DNA of 64,000 nucleotides from Pseudo-nitzschia pungens (Eukaryota > Bacillariophyta > Bacillariophyceae > Bacillariales > Bacillariaceae). The notes under the pieces are model-generated. The model made no database searches and was not told where the DNA came from. It saw only the letters and a list, made by a program, of their open reading frames with translations. Position numbers and translations under genes: made by a program. This document shows positions 33,104 through 44,300 of the stretch, in pieces; the first letter of the stretch is position 1; each line of letters opens with the position of its first letter. The stretch spans positions 3,959,695 to 4,023,694 of the forward strand of contig CM074766.1 of assembly GCA_037355855.1 (NCBI GenBank). The letters are read 5' to 3'.

Positions 33104-35380
33104 TCATCTTCCCCAACCGACTCTGCCAGGACGACGATGATTGCTCAGTCCTTTTCGTTGCCTCAACGATTCTCGCAAATTTTGCGGGTTTTTCTTTATC
33201 TTCTCCCACACCTGCTGGGAACTAGTAGTGCATCGTTGCTTCACGGAAGCCACCAAAACCTGCGGCTTCTTCTTCATCTTGTCCGATGCGAATGCCAGGG
33301 CCTTGCCGTCTTCGGCTACGGCGGTGAGAACGACCCGCTTGTTGTTCTTGAGTTGCTCCGAGGCAAATTCCAGGGCGCGGCCGTTCTCCGTCACCGCAGT
33401 GAGCACGATCGTTTCGTTGTCCCGGATGCTTTCCGACGCAAATTCCAGGGCCGCACAGTTCTGCATTACTGCGGTGAGCACGATCCCCTCGTTGTTCCTC
33501 ATTTCTTCGGAGGCATATTGCAAGGCCATGCCGTTTTCCCTGATTGCCACCACCACCACCCGATCGGTGTTCCTGAGTTCGCTGGATGCAAACTGCAAGG
33601 CCAGGGCATTTTCCGCTATTGCCGCAAGCACGACATGCTGGTTGTTCTTCATTTCGTCGGATGCAAATTGAAGGTTCCGCCAATCCTGTGCTACCGCAGC
33701 GAGCACGATTCGTTCGTTGTTCTTCATCTCGTTGGATGCATCGAGCAAGGCCCAGCCTTTTTGTGCGATTGCCGCGAGCGCGACCTCCTCGTTGTTCCGT
33801 ATGTCGGCCGATGCAAATTGAAGGGCCCGATAGTTCTGCAGTACCGAGACGAGCACGATCTGCTCGTTGTTCTTCATTTCGTTCGAGGCGTATTGCAAGG
33901 CGTGCCAATCCTGTGTTACGGCAGCGAGCACTATCCGCTCGTTGTTCCTGAGTTGATCGGATGCCAATCGCAAGGCTTTGCCATCCTGTGCAACTGCAGC
34001 GAGCAGGACCCGCTCGTTGTTCTTCATTGCATTCGATACGTATTCTAGATTGCGCCAATCCTGAGTTACCGCAGTGATCACCATCCGTTCGTTGTTCTTT
34101 AGTTCGTCGGATGCATATTTGAATGCCCATCCATTTTGCTTTATTGCCGCAAGCACGATGTCCTCATTGTTCTTGATATTGTCGGATGCAAACTGAAAGG
34201 CCCGAGAGTCCTGTAGTACTGCAGTGACCACAATGTGCTCATTGTTTTTCATTTCATTGGAGGCGTAGTTCAAGCTACGCCAATTCTGTGTGATAGCGGC
34301 AATCACTACCTGCTCGTTGTTCTTCATTTCCTTGGATGCAAATTGCAAGGCCTCGCCATCCTGTGTAACTGCGGCAAGCACGACTTGCTCGTTGTTCTTG
34401 AGATCATCTGATGCATATTCCAACGCGAGGCCATTCTGTAATATCGCAGCGAGCACAATCTGCTGGTTGTTCTTGAATTCGTTGGAAGCGAATTGCAAGG
34501 CCCAGCCATTCTGTGTTACTGCGGCGAGCACAGTCTCCTCATCGGTTGTGTACTCTTCTGATGCAAACATCAAGGCCTTGCCATCCTCTTTCACTGCAGC
34601 GAGCACAATCTCCTTATTTTCCTTTAATCCTTGAGATGCATAGTGCAAGGCAAAGCCTTGTTGTGATACCGCAGCGAGCACAATCTGCTCGTTGTTCTTT
34701 ATTTCTTTGGATGCGAATTCCAAGGCATAGCCATTCTCTGTTACTGCTGCGAGCACGACCCGCTCATTGCTCTTCATTTGATCGGACGCAAATTCCAGGG
34801 AAAATCCATACTTTGTTACTGCAGCTAGAATGACTCGCTCATTGCTCTTCGATTCGTTTGACGCGAAGTTCAACGCATAGCCTTGCTGAGTTACCGCACT
34901 GAGCACCACCTTCTCGTTGTTCTTCATCTCGTTGGATGCGAATTTCAATGCGTGTCCGTTTTGTGTGACCGCGGCACGCATGACTTGCTCGTTGTTCTTC
35001 ATTTGCTTCGATGCAAACTCCACGGCATTTCCATCGTTTGTCACTGCAGTGAGTACGACCCGCTGGTTGTGCCTCATTTCGTTGGATGCAAATTGCAAGG
35101 CCGTGCCATGTTGTTTTACCGCTGCGAGGACCACCAGTTCGTTGTTTTTCATCTCTTCCGATAATCGTTCCAACCTATTTCCATCGGATGACACTTCGGC
35201 AATCGCGCGTTCCATCTCTTCGTCCAAAATCACCTCGAGGTCGTGGGTTGCAAATTCCGCGGCCATCATGAAAATTACGTCATCGGTCAATTTCTCCGTC
35301 GATTCGGTACATCCAACTGCCTCATCTTCGAACTCATCGGGCAAGCTTTGTCTTGTCTCGTATGGATGGGACTGTATCAT
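33104..35380 (-). CDS. DUF4116 repeat protein, 26 units
   Basis: This is a single-exon 758-aa frame starting MIQSHPYETRQSL. After an acidic ~90-residue head come 26 contiguous units of 25 aa with consensus GxALxFASxEMKNNExVVLAA plus VTQD/N. Each would form a short helix pair, so the whole is probably a solenoid for protein binding. DUF4116 has no known biochemical role. Unit spacing is invariant and there are no stops, which indicates selection. The tail KIKKNPQNLRESLRQRK is partly repeated in another frame just downstream (33000-33110, KMNPQNLRDTFMKQRK), a small 3' duplication. A decayed relative lies at 8551-8905. Confidence 0.88.
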   Translation of the reverse strand: MIQSHPYETRQSLPDEFEDEAVGCTESTEKLTDDVIFMMAAEFATHDLEVILDEEMERAIAEVSSDGNRLERLSEEMKNNELVVLAAVKQHGTALQFASNEMRHNQRVVLTAVTNDGNAVEFASKQMKNNEQVMRAAVTQNGHALKFASNEMKNNEKVVLSAVTQQGYALNFASNESKSNERVILAAVTKYGFSLEFASDQMKSNERVVLAAVTENGYALEFASKEIKNNEQIVLAAVSQQGFALHYASQGLKENKEIVLAAVKEDGKALMFASEEYTTDEETVLAAVTQNGWALQFASNEFKNNQQIVLAAILQNGLALEYASDDLKNNEQVVLAAVTQDGEALQFASKEMKNNEQVVIAAITQNWRSLNYASNEMKNNEHIVVTAVLQDSRAFQFASDNIKNNEDIVLAAIKQNGWAFKYASDELKNNERMVITAVTQDWRNLEYVSNAMKNNERVLLAAVAQDGKALRLASDQLRNNERIVLAAVTQDWHALQYASNEMKNNEQIVLVSVLQNYRALQFASADIRNNEEVALAAIAQKGWALLDASNEMKNNERIVLAAVAQDWRNLQFASDEMKNNQHVVLAAIAENALALQFASSELRNTDRVVVVAIRENGMALQYASEEMRNNEGIVLTAVMQNCAALEFASESIRDNETIVLTAVTENGRALEFASEQLKNNKRVVLTAVAEDGKALAFASDKMKKKPQVLVASVKQRCTTSSQQVWEKIKKNPQNLRESLRQRKGLSNHRRPGRVGWGR

Positions 35381-36079
35381 CTTGTCTCTTGTCTCTTGTC
35401 TCTATTGGTTTTGGTTTTGGTTTTGGTTTTCTTGTTGGTATCGGGAATGTTTCTGCTGCCATGGCACGATCCGAAATAACTGTCTTCGCGCTCAGAGTTT
35501 AGTTTGTGATACGATCTACGGAAGATACCCACCGTAGTACGAGTAAGGTTACTTCGTACACGTTATTTGTACGGAGTAGATCTTACTATTATTAATACTT
35601 TTATTATTTTGTTGATTGGATACGTACGATTCTCGGTTTTGTTGCGAGAAGCGAGTTCCGTCGATTTTCGAAAAGAATATCGTAGTTACTACGTACTAGT
35701 AATAGTGACGTAACACGTAACATGAGTGTCGTACCGTATCTCTGGAGCGGTCGGAAATAGAAAAACGCGCGTACTGCGCGACAGGTTAAGTTGATTCAAA
35801 ATGATACGTATGAATTTACCATACATATCCTACGTTCATGAAAAAAAATCTCCACGATTCAAATTTAAAAGGGGAAACCCCGAAATTAAAAATAGTTTTT
35901 ATTAATTACGTACCGGTACCTTTTGTAATAAAATTGCTTGCGTAAACCTTACGTAATTAATACCTCTGGTCCAAATACTGGACCGATCAGCACATATTTT
36001 TGAACTTGGAATCAATTTTCAACCAATTCAAATCGTTCTTTTTGGGTTAAACTCTCCTCAACAAACTCCCTATGCCTGG
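35381..36079. other. Intergenic 5' flank of the DUF4116 gene
   Basis: A GGTTTT repeat lies at 35407-35430, just upstream of the minus-strand start. No further gene is seen. Confidence 0.45.
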
Positions 36080-36956
36080 TTAGACACTAGTTAGGCTATT
36101 GGTATTGGTCTACCTTTCATTGGGACTCAAAGTCAGCTTTTACTGCCCTAAGCGATGTATACTTTCTTGCATGGTCTTGGCATGGTCACGGGCATATCTT
36201 AGTGCGCGCGACTCCATGCGCGTGGTCGGAGCAGATATAGTGCTTGATATGACTCCACATGTAGACTCCATGCGCGTGGTCGGACCATATATAGTGCTCG
36301 ATACGACTCCACGTGCAGTAGCTTGCAATCGCGCAGCAGTTTTATGCCCAGTTTCTGTTTCTTATACTTAACAACCCTATTATGCGTTGTTAGGAATCAC
36401 ACAAAGAATATTGGCCACATTCATTCAAATATTTGATTTTACAGTATTTTCTACTAAATGCTGTGGTACTGGGCCAAGAACTACTAATTATTCTAACATG
36501 TATAACTAGAAATTATGAGCTTAATGTTCTATCTATCGAATCATGTGTTTTCTCTCTCTTTACATGATAACTCTCGATAATTGTATGTTTCTCTGTATGT
36601 TGCTTGATTCTTTATCTTCTTCAGTTATGTACTTCAACTGTGTTCTTTGGATACTTCAATATCTTGCGCACCTCTGGGCGCGCCGCGCGATACTGTTGCA
36701 TGGCCTCTTTCTATGCGCGATACTGTTGCGCAGTGCCTTTCTGTTTCTTATGCGCATCTTCTTCTGTTTCTTATGCACAGTTTCTGTTTCTTATTACTTA
36801 ACAACCTTGTTCTGTGTTGTTATATTCAGTGGTGACATCCAAACTATTGGTGATTTTTGAATGCTTCTTTTTGAATAGTCTTGCCCATGGATAGGATGAG
36901 GAATATTCACACTGGAATCACACAAAGATTGGCCAGATTCATTCCGATACGTGATA
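36080..36956. repeat. 181-bp satellite-related units interrupted by solo LTRs
   Basis: Satellite-like segments at 36373-36493 and 36827-36956 flank a solo LTR (about 36493-36827; ends TAACATGTATAAC and GTGTTGTTA). TATTC occurs on both sides, consistent with a 5-bp target duplication. About 36120-36391 is a second, incomplete copy of a related LTR ending GCGTTGTT. Confidence 0.65.
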
Positions 36957-37432
36957 ACAACGCAGTAACAGGGTTGTTAAGTATAAGAAACAGAAACTGC
37001 GCATAAAACCGCGCAATCGCGAGCTACTGCACGTGGAGTCGTACGGAGCACTATATCTGCTCCGGCCACGAGCATGGAGTCTTACACGTGGAGTTGTACC
37101 GAGCACTGCTCCAACCACGTGCATGGAGTCGAGCACATAAATATACTATGTATGCCCACAACCATGCCAAGACCATGCAAAGTATACATCGCTGAATAAA
37201 CAGAGCAAACACATACAAATACATAAGAGTGAATACATACGAGCGAAGCGAGTCATGCGAGCACGAGATCATTGATCAAGTGTTAAGCGATCGTCGCTAA
37301 CCAATCCAATCGCTAACACACAGTCCACACAGAGCAATCGAGTGTTAACACAGAAAACACAGAAAACACATGATTTGCTAGATAGAACACTAAGCTCATA
37401 ATTTCCAGTTAAACAACTTGTTGATTAACAGT
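36957..37432 (+). repeat. LTR copy 1 of the outer copia-like element
   Basis: It matches 56605-57067 at about 97% over its length, including ATAAGAAACAGAAACTGCGC and TTTCCAGTTAAACAACTTGT. Confidence 0.75.
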
Positions 37433-37836
37433 CGAAATTTGACGATACTCTACCATTTGCGTTACTACGAAGTTCCTATCAGCTGATCCCCCCCATTTTT
37501 AATCAGATTAACTCGAGGAGTTAATGTGGAATCGACGTAAACTCAGAAAATTCTCTAGTACTCAATTTGAACGTAATTTAGTGTAGGCTCTAGTCTTCTT
37601 CTTTTTTGACACCAATACACCACTCCTTCTCATTTCGACCGGGACCATGGTGGTTGCCCAAATCCTATTGCAACATCTCCTTTGAACCCATTTTTCTTGT
37701 CCAGAGCAACCCTTGCATCATTCTGAGGTCTAGGGCCTTTTTTTGCTGGAAAATTGACCTCGGAAAGTGATTTTTCGAACTGCTTCTGCTGATTTCGTTG
37801 ACAACGACGGGAATTCGACAATCCGACGATTCCACC

Positions 37837-38934
37837 ATGGTGAATGGCAATCCCCTGAAGAGCAATAAGGTCCGTCCTGCTCTGCAAACGCCTAGATATG
37901 CCACTAATACTGACATTCCTATCCCTAGAAATGGAGGGAATGGCTATTCGGAGGACATGAGAAGACATACTGTCGTGAGATACGAGGAAATTGGAAAGAA
38001 TATCAACGATATCGAGACTCTTCCACACTCGTCAACTGCCAAACGCTACAACAGACGAATCAGAGAGTTGGGTAGGAACGTGCGAATGAGGCACACTGGT
38101 AACAAAATGAAGGAAGGGATTCGCGGATATCCAATGTTCTTGCTTGCAGTATACCGGAAGATCTACCCAAAGGCAACCCGATACGAGTGTATCGCGTTCC
38201 TCTGGAGATCTTACAGCAGCTACTTACCTGTCCCTCGCGTCTATTCTTTGAAGGATATTACAGAAGCAGAAAATGCGATTGGAATTAACAGAAAGAAGGG
38301 GTCTACAACAGCAAATCAAGCCTTCACTTTTCGAAATCGGTATAAAAGACACCGGTATTGGACGATGAATTATCCGTATGGAATTGCCGACATTCGAAGG
38401 GATGATATGATTGATGTGGATGAAGCAGGAATCAAGCTGGAGAACACAAACAGGAGGATGGGCAAAGCATCCATTTGCGGGCGAGTCCGCCAGCGAGGGA
38501 ACTATGGCCATGGTGTAAATCATACACTCAAGATGGCAATCAGTGGGGATCCCGAGGGACGTCGGTGGGTTAGATTTGATACAACAGGGACGGATGCTAT
38601 CTCTTTTGCTGCGTTTATCGAGAGCATCCTGGAATCACTGCCACAAGGGACGCCAGGGAATAGGAAGTGCTTCATCATGGATAATTTGCTGGCTCACCAC
38701 AATCCACTGACGCTAGGTGCAATTCTAGCGGCGGGGCACCGATTTGTGTTTCGTGCCCCTTATTACCCAGTGGATGGTCTGATTGAGTATGTATTCAATA
38801 CCATTGAAATGGCACTCAGCTACAAGATGTACCATATCTCCAACCCAGCTGAACTGAGCCAGCAGCTGTACGCAATTATTCGGGGAATCCCAGAGTTTGT
38901 AAACTACTTTGCGAACGTCGGATATACGAACTGA
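37837..38934 (+). CDS. IS630/Tc1-like DDE transposase
   Basis: ATG 37837 sits in CCACCATGG and is preferred to 37798; the product is about 365 aa. The N-terminal half has helix-turn-helix-like stretches (MRRHTVVRYEEIGKNI and YECIAFLWRSY) for end recognition. The catalytic core shows VDEAGI with the first Asp, FIMDNLLAHH with the second, and PVDGLIEYVFNTIE with the third acidic residue about 35 aa later. That is the IS630-Tc1-mariner superfamily pattern and fits the TA target site. The frame is uninterrupted and the key residues are present, so the enzyme may be active. It lies just inside the left TIR. Confidence 0.9.
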   Translation: MVNGNPLKSNKVRPALQTPRYATNTDIPIPRNGGNGYSEDMRRHTVVRYEEIGKNINDIETLPHSSTAKRYNRRIRELGRNVRMRHTGNKMKEGIRGYPMFLLAVYRKIYPKATRYECIAFLWRSYSSYLPVPRVYSLKDITEAENAIGINRKKGSTTANQAFTFRNRYKRHRYWTMNYPYGIADIRRDDMIDVDEAGIKLENTNRRMGKASICGRVRQRGNYGHGVNHTLKMAISGDPEGRRWVRFDTTGTDAISFAAFIESILESLPQGTPGNRKCFIMDNLLAHHNPLTLGAILAAGHRFVFRAPYYPVDGLIEYVFNTIEMALSYKMYHISNPAELSQQLYAIIRGIPEFVNYFANVGYTN

Positions 38935-38942
38935 GTGGTGTA

Positions 38943-39640
38943 TTGTCGCGTCTCCACCATTGTCGATTGTCGATTGTCTCCGGCTCCACCATGGTCGATT
39001 TCGATTTGGTGGTTGTATTTCTTAGTGGTAGTTTAGTGGATTGCTTTTGCAATTTGCAAAATACAAATAATGAATTAGAGTTGCTCCAGTTTATTTCAGA
39101 TAGGTTTTCGATTGTACCCCAATAGCGCTGCTGGCAGTCGATCACTCCCATGTCGCTCGTGTGTCACTCCCACGTCTTAAGTATCGATCACTTGTGGGAA
39201 TCGATTATATTGATCTCTATTGGTGGATATCGAACATAGGTACAATAGAAAACCTTGGACGTCCAGATGGTGGGATTGAAGTCGACCGGCGCCGCAAACT
39301 ATAGAAGAACTCCTGGGATTGAAGTCCGACATGCTTGTAATCTGATAGGTTAGAGTTGTCTTTAGGTATTATTTATTTACAGGGGTGGATGTCGAACATA
39401 TGTTACATGAAAACCGGAACACGATCGATCGATAGATCGATCCACTACCACTACCACTACCACTACCACTACCAAAAGCGCTCAGCAACTCTAATTCATT
39501 ATTTTTATTTTTGCAACTTGCAAAAGAAAAATCTAAACAACCACTAAGAAATACAACCAAATCGAAATCGACCATGGTGGAGCCGGAGCCGGAGCCAGAG
39601 ACGTGACAATCGACAATGGTGGAGACGCTGGAGACGCGAC
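38943..39640. repeat. Internal inverted repeat between the two genes of the TIR element
   Basis: About 140 bp after the transposase (38943-39082) is repeated inverted at about 39486-39640, with CGATTTCGATTTGGTGG matching CCACCTA-type complements. A tandem unit near GGAGACGCTGGAGACGCGAC follows at 39620-39720. The pair may form a hairpin between convergent 3' ends. Confidence 0.65.
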
Positions 39641-39863
39641 AATCAACAATGGCAGAGACGCTGGAGACGCGACAATCGACAATGGTGGAGACGCTGGAGA
39701 CTCTGGAGACGCGACAATCTTCTGGTGGAGACACAACAATCTACTGGTGGTGGAGACGCCTTCAGTTCCCTCCCTTCTTTGCCTTCTTCTTCTTGATAGA
39801 AGATGGGAATGGATAAGCTTGGTCCAACAATCTCTTTAGGTCTTCGGGACCTGCGTCCTTGTT

Positions 39864-40178
39864 TCATTTGAGGATCCCGCGAGCAATTTTTCTCACGTTC
39901 TTGAAGGGGAGATCAATAATGTGAGCAACATCCCTACCAAAGGCAGAGTCGGGAGCGCACTCAACAACACTATTGATGGTTTCATTCACCATGGCCGTGG
40001 CAGGAGTATCATCGGTCTTCTGGCGTTTGAAGGACGTGACCGATAGAACAGACAAGTCATCGTCAGGCACATCGATTATCTCCTGTTCTTTCACAAGCCG
40101 GTCCACCTCTGCTTGGGACGCTGCAGATGGCATCTTCACCCCATTCACTGCAGCGTTGACAGAAAGAAACGTCTTCAT
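39864..40178 (-). pseudogene. C-terminal frame of the cargo gene (or overlapping ORF)
   Basis: This 104-aa frame overlaps the end of the main cargo frame by 116 bp in another phase. The part after 40062, SVLSVTSFKRQKTDD onward, reads like normal coding sequence. It may be the original C-terminus reached before a frameshift near 40100-40150, or a separate small ORF. Confidence 0.35.
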
Positions 40179-41347
40179 GGTTGCAGAGACCCGGAATTTT
40201 ACGCTGCGATTTCTTGGGGGGTGGCTTTTTCATCTCGCTGGATGGATCGAACGAACCAAGGGTAGGGAGCGTTGCTGCCGGTGGAGTTGCCAGAACCGCT
40301 GTCGATACTGGGATTGGACTGATTGTTGCAACTGAAGTGGTATTTCTTGGCGCTGGAGGCCCCATCCCAAGAGAACCATGTCCATTTGATGCAGCTACAG
40401 CACGTTTGTCGAGACGATTGTTTCTTGCCCTGAATCCATCATTGTCTTTGCCAAGGAGACGCGTATCGAAAACAGCGCCGCCAGGGAGGGCAATATTGAC
40501 GGCAGTCCCGGCAAAATCCCGCATAGATGAGAGGTTGATAGACGGATCTGCCATCAACCTGCGACTTGCTCCCTGGAAATACAGATTTTCCATACAAATG
40601 GCATCACTATCGTCAGTTTTTCCATTTCGTGCATGGATAACTGCAGCATGAGCAGCGTGCGCTTCCAATGCAGACGCAGCAAAGATTGATCCAATTGCTC
40701 TCCCAGCCACAGCGTTGCCAGTGTCGACGTTTTCCTTGTCAGCAATCTTCTCTGCCCCCTTGTTGGTGGAAATGATGTTTGCATCATTTTTTTTGTATGC
40801 AAAACTGCAAGTACAAGAACAGACCGGGCACTTGCAATTATTGTTTCGATCCAACTTCGAACCATTCGCGTTGCAATCCCTACAAGACCCTTTCCCAGCA
40901 GCGTCTAGGCATCTGATCTGATGGCAATGACACTGGAGTACTTCGTGCTTGTATTGTGGTTTTGGTGGAGTTCGATTGCTCCGCTCTCCACTTGCATTGG
41001 TATAATGCCCATTGTTGCTCGTGTATTCCTGCATTTTCAGCTCATAATCAGCTGCCAATGCTCTATTTCTATCGAATACAGCGGCATTGGTAGCCGGTTC
41101 ATCCACATAGGAATGAGAGCAGAACGGGCACGTCCGAAGTGCTTTGTCGTCTGGTAGTTTCCCCCCCCTTCCAAGAAGAGCCGACTGACTTCTTGTGGAG
41201 ACTGCCTGATGAGGCTATTCTTGTTGTTGGCTTCAATTTGCTCCCGTACCTCACACATTACTGCAGTATAGGCATCTCTGAAGGGGTTGACGAGATCACC
41301 AATCTCTTTATTCCCTCCTACCCTGACGTCGGACGTGTACAGAATTT
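40063..41347 (-). pseudogene. Cargo gene of the Tc1-like element, 3' part
   Basis: The frame begins at the gag-only insertion (AEILYTSDVRVGG) and runs to 40063. It shifts by 1 nt at a G8 run (41161-41168), between SRLFLEG and KLPDDKAL. After that come TCPFCSHSY, CHCHQIRCLDAAGKGSCRDC and CKCPVCSCTC, which look like zinc-binding clusters. A Pro/Ala-rich region and a final CNHEDVSFCQRCSEW motif follow. No family is recognised; a nucleic-acid-binding partner of the transposase is possible. The G8 shift could also be a sequencing error. Confidence 0.6.
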
Positions 41348-41352
41348 CTGCA

Positions 41353-44300
41353 TGTTACGGTCTAGAGTAGAATTAGATGGCGTAATACGGGATAGAGGTA
41401 TTTTAAAGATGGAAGGTTAATAAATTGTGTTATAAAAGAGAATGGTTGAATACTTTACGAGATGGGAATGATTCCTTGATTATGGAATGAATGATCGAAC
41501 AATGATATTATTGTTCGTCGGGCATAATATCAATAATCGTTGAGTCACTTGAATCTTTGTTTATCTTGATATTTGAATATCCAATTAGTATTGGATTGCA
41601 TGTGTATTCCTGTACGTTGAATATTCAGTATATGTACATTGAATATCCTACATATTGGAGTATATGCGGGATTCAATAATCATTTAGAGTCTCTCGTAGG
41701 GATGCCTACGCCAGCCCGTCACATAGTTCCCCAATGATTAGGTGAATTTTGCATGTGGTTCAATACAATAAGGTTCGGAGTTGAGTAGTATCGATGGAAA
41801 GAGATATGCTTGTTCGGAGAACCGGTTGAAGATGATATATGCCATTTGAAATATTTCAGAAGATATATGGTGATGTAGATTGAATTGGGATTGAAGAAGG
41901 TTCTTCGTGATACTGTAGAAATCGAAGATTTGTTTCTTGTTCTTGAGAGTGCTCGTAAAGACATGGTAAAAATAGAAAAAGAGTCGAAGAAAATTCTTTT
42001 CCTCCCCCAACTGTGATGGGTCTCCGTTATGTAGTGGAGCTGATTTTAAATTGAATTCAATTGATTTGAAATCGATTGCTCTTAGGCATAAAAACACCTC
42101 CTGTAATGGGAACTGTAGGTAGGTGAAAAGCCGAGCTGCGTTGGATGAGTTGCTTTCCATATCTGCAATTGTAGTTTAAAGCAGAGAGGGGACGCATTGT
42201 TAGTGACGGTATGAGTCATGTAATTCATTCGCGATTTGCCGGATACTTTGCCGGTCTTTATGGGTGTATTTGCAGCAGTCCACTGAAGTTCGGATTTTTG
42301 TAACTCCAGAGCACCTCTGTGGGTTTTGAACATGGTTTTTGTGGGATTGCTCTTTGATTTTTGGAGCTCCTTGTGGACTATGTGTTCGTCCGGAACAAGG
42401 TTGGCCTTGTTGGTGCTGCTGTACCCTTTTTTCGATATCGATATATGATTCGATTCGATTATTTTGTTTTGCGTCTGTACCCTTATCGATATATGATTCG
42501 ATTGTTGGATTCTTTTGGCATAAGCGTCTGTACCCTTGCAATTAGTTCGCGTCCGAACCTCTTGCTGTTATTTGTGTTGCCATTTTTGAATCTTTTATTT
42601 TATTTGGTTGATTGTCGTTGCCGTCACATTGGAGCGGACTGGAGCGCTTTGGATTTTAGTTCGAACGTTTGGTTTGCAACAGGGCTCATCTCTGTAGGTT
42701 CCTTCCCCTCTTTTCTTGGGAGTTCTCCTCCATGCGTCTTCCCAGTCAGCAGGGCTGATCTGGCATTCAGTTCCAGGGGAACTGAAGGCACGGTGCTGGA
42801 TACTGTGATCCTGATATTGTTTTTGTTTGAGTGGCTATGGTTGCCATTGGAGATTGCCATCGAAGTTTCTCTCGACGCGTCCTCCATGTTCTATGCAATA
42901 CGATTCGATTGCTTGCCGGATATGGGCTTGGAAGGTTTCGTTGGTGGAAGCGGCAGTGCTGCCAGTTTCATTGCTTCCAGTTTCATTGCCAGGAGCCGAA
43001 GCAGTACTGTTGTTGCTGCCATTGCTCTTATTTCTTTTGGAATATTTATTTCTTGGGCATTCAGACCAATCATGATCATGACCTGGAATTCGGCAAGGGT
43101 TGTTGTATTTTCGTTTGCCATTGGATGGCTCTTGCTCTTCTTCGGATTCAGCGTCGCTGTCACTGTCACTGTCGGAATTAGAGCTGTTGCTGTCGATGCT
43201 GTCAGCGTCCGAATCAGAATTATTTTGATCGGACTCGGTTGATTTCCTTTTTGCTTGACGTTCTAAACAGCTCATATGATCGATGATGAATTGTACGGTG
43301 GTCTCTTCTTTTATTCCTTGGTGGATGAGACCATAGCTGTTGATCCATTTGCTTGGGAAGCTATGTAGCAGAATTGTTTTCGCTGCTGTGGCTGAGAGGT
43401 CAGGGGCATGGCCTTGGAGTCTTTTAGTGTATTTGAAGAGCTGTTCCATTCGGTCTGCATGATGTTTGCAGGAGACGTTGCGTGGTTTCTTGCATTCGGA
43501 GCTTCGAAGGTAAGTGTGGATGATATCTTTGGCGTCTGTCGCATTGCAGAATTGCTCGATAAAGTCAATGATTGCTTGTTCATATCCTTCGGCGCTTTCT
43601 TCATATTGGAATTCAGCTGGATCCAAGGGATCCTTTAGCATTTCATTCCACTTGGATTGAGTGTCTGTATTTAGACATCTGCTGAAGTAAGTCATGTAGT
43701 CGGTGGTTGGTAGTCCTAGGAGCTTTGCGGCGTTCCTGAAGGCTTCTTCAACAAATAGAAATTCCTCTAGTCCTCCTCTGTTGGTGAATAGAGGGATCTT
43801 CATGCTGTCTTGTTTCCCATTGGGATTTGTAATGGAGAGCTTGGTTCTTTTGGGCTTGCTCCTGTTGAAGGAAGGAGTGTAATTGATCGGTGGATCTCTG
43901 TAAAGTCCTGCCATATTGATTCGTAGCGTTCGATCGATTCGTTATGTTCGATTGATTCGGGGTTCGATCGATTCGGCGTCTCTTAGTTCTTGCTCAATCG
44001 GTTGTTTCGTAGATATCGATAGTTTCGTTCGATCGATTCGTAGATGTAGATCGGCGTTCGATCGCTTGTTGCTTCTTGCTTGTCAGGGTATCGTTGTATC
44101 CCTGTTGTTTAGGATAAAGGATGTTTTGAGTTCAGTACTGAGTTCCTGTTTCTACTTTAAAGCACAAACAGTAATTACTGTGTTACGGTCTAGAGTAGAA
44201 TTAGATGGCGTAATACGGGATAGAGGTATTTTAAAGATGGAAGGTTAATAAATTGTGTTATAAAAGAGAATGGTTGAATACTTTACGAGATGGGAATGAT

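Noticed and set aside
33137..35537. Plus-strand ORFs opposite the DUF4116 array
   Set aside because: They are antisense shadows of the regular 75-bp coding repeat.
42361..43242. 293-aa plus-strand ORF opposite gag of element A
   Set aside because: It is antisense to an intact gag with a clear homolog at 47995. Its hydrophobic content comes from complementing the Ser/Asp codons.
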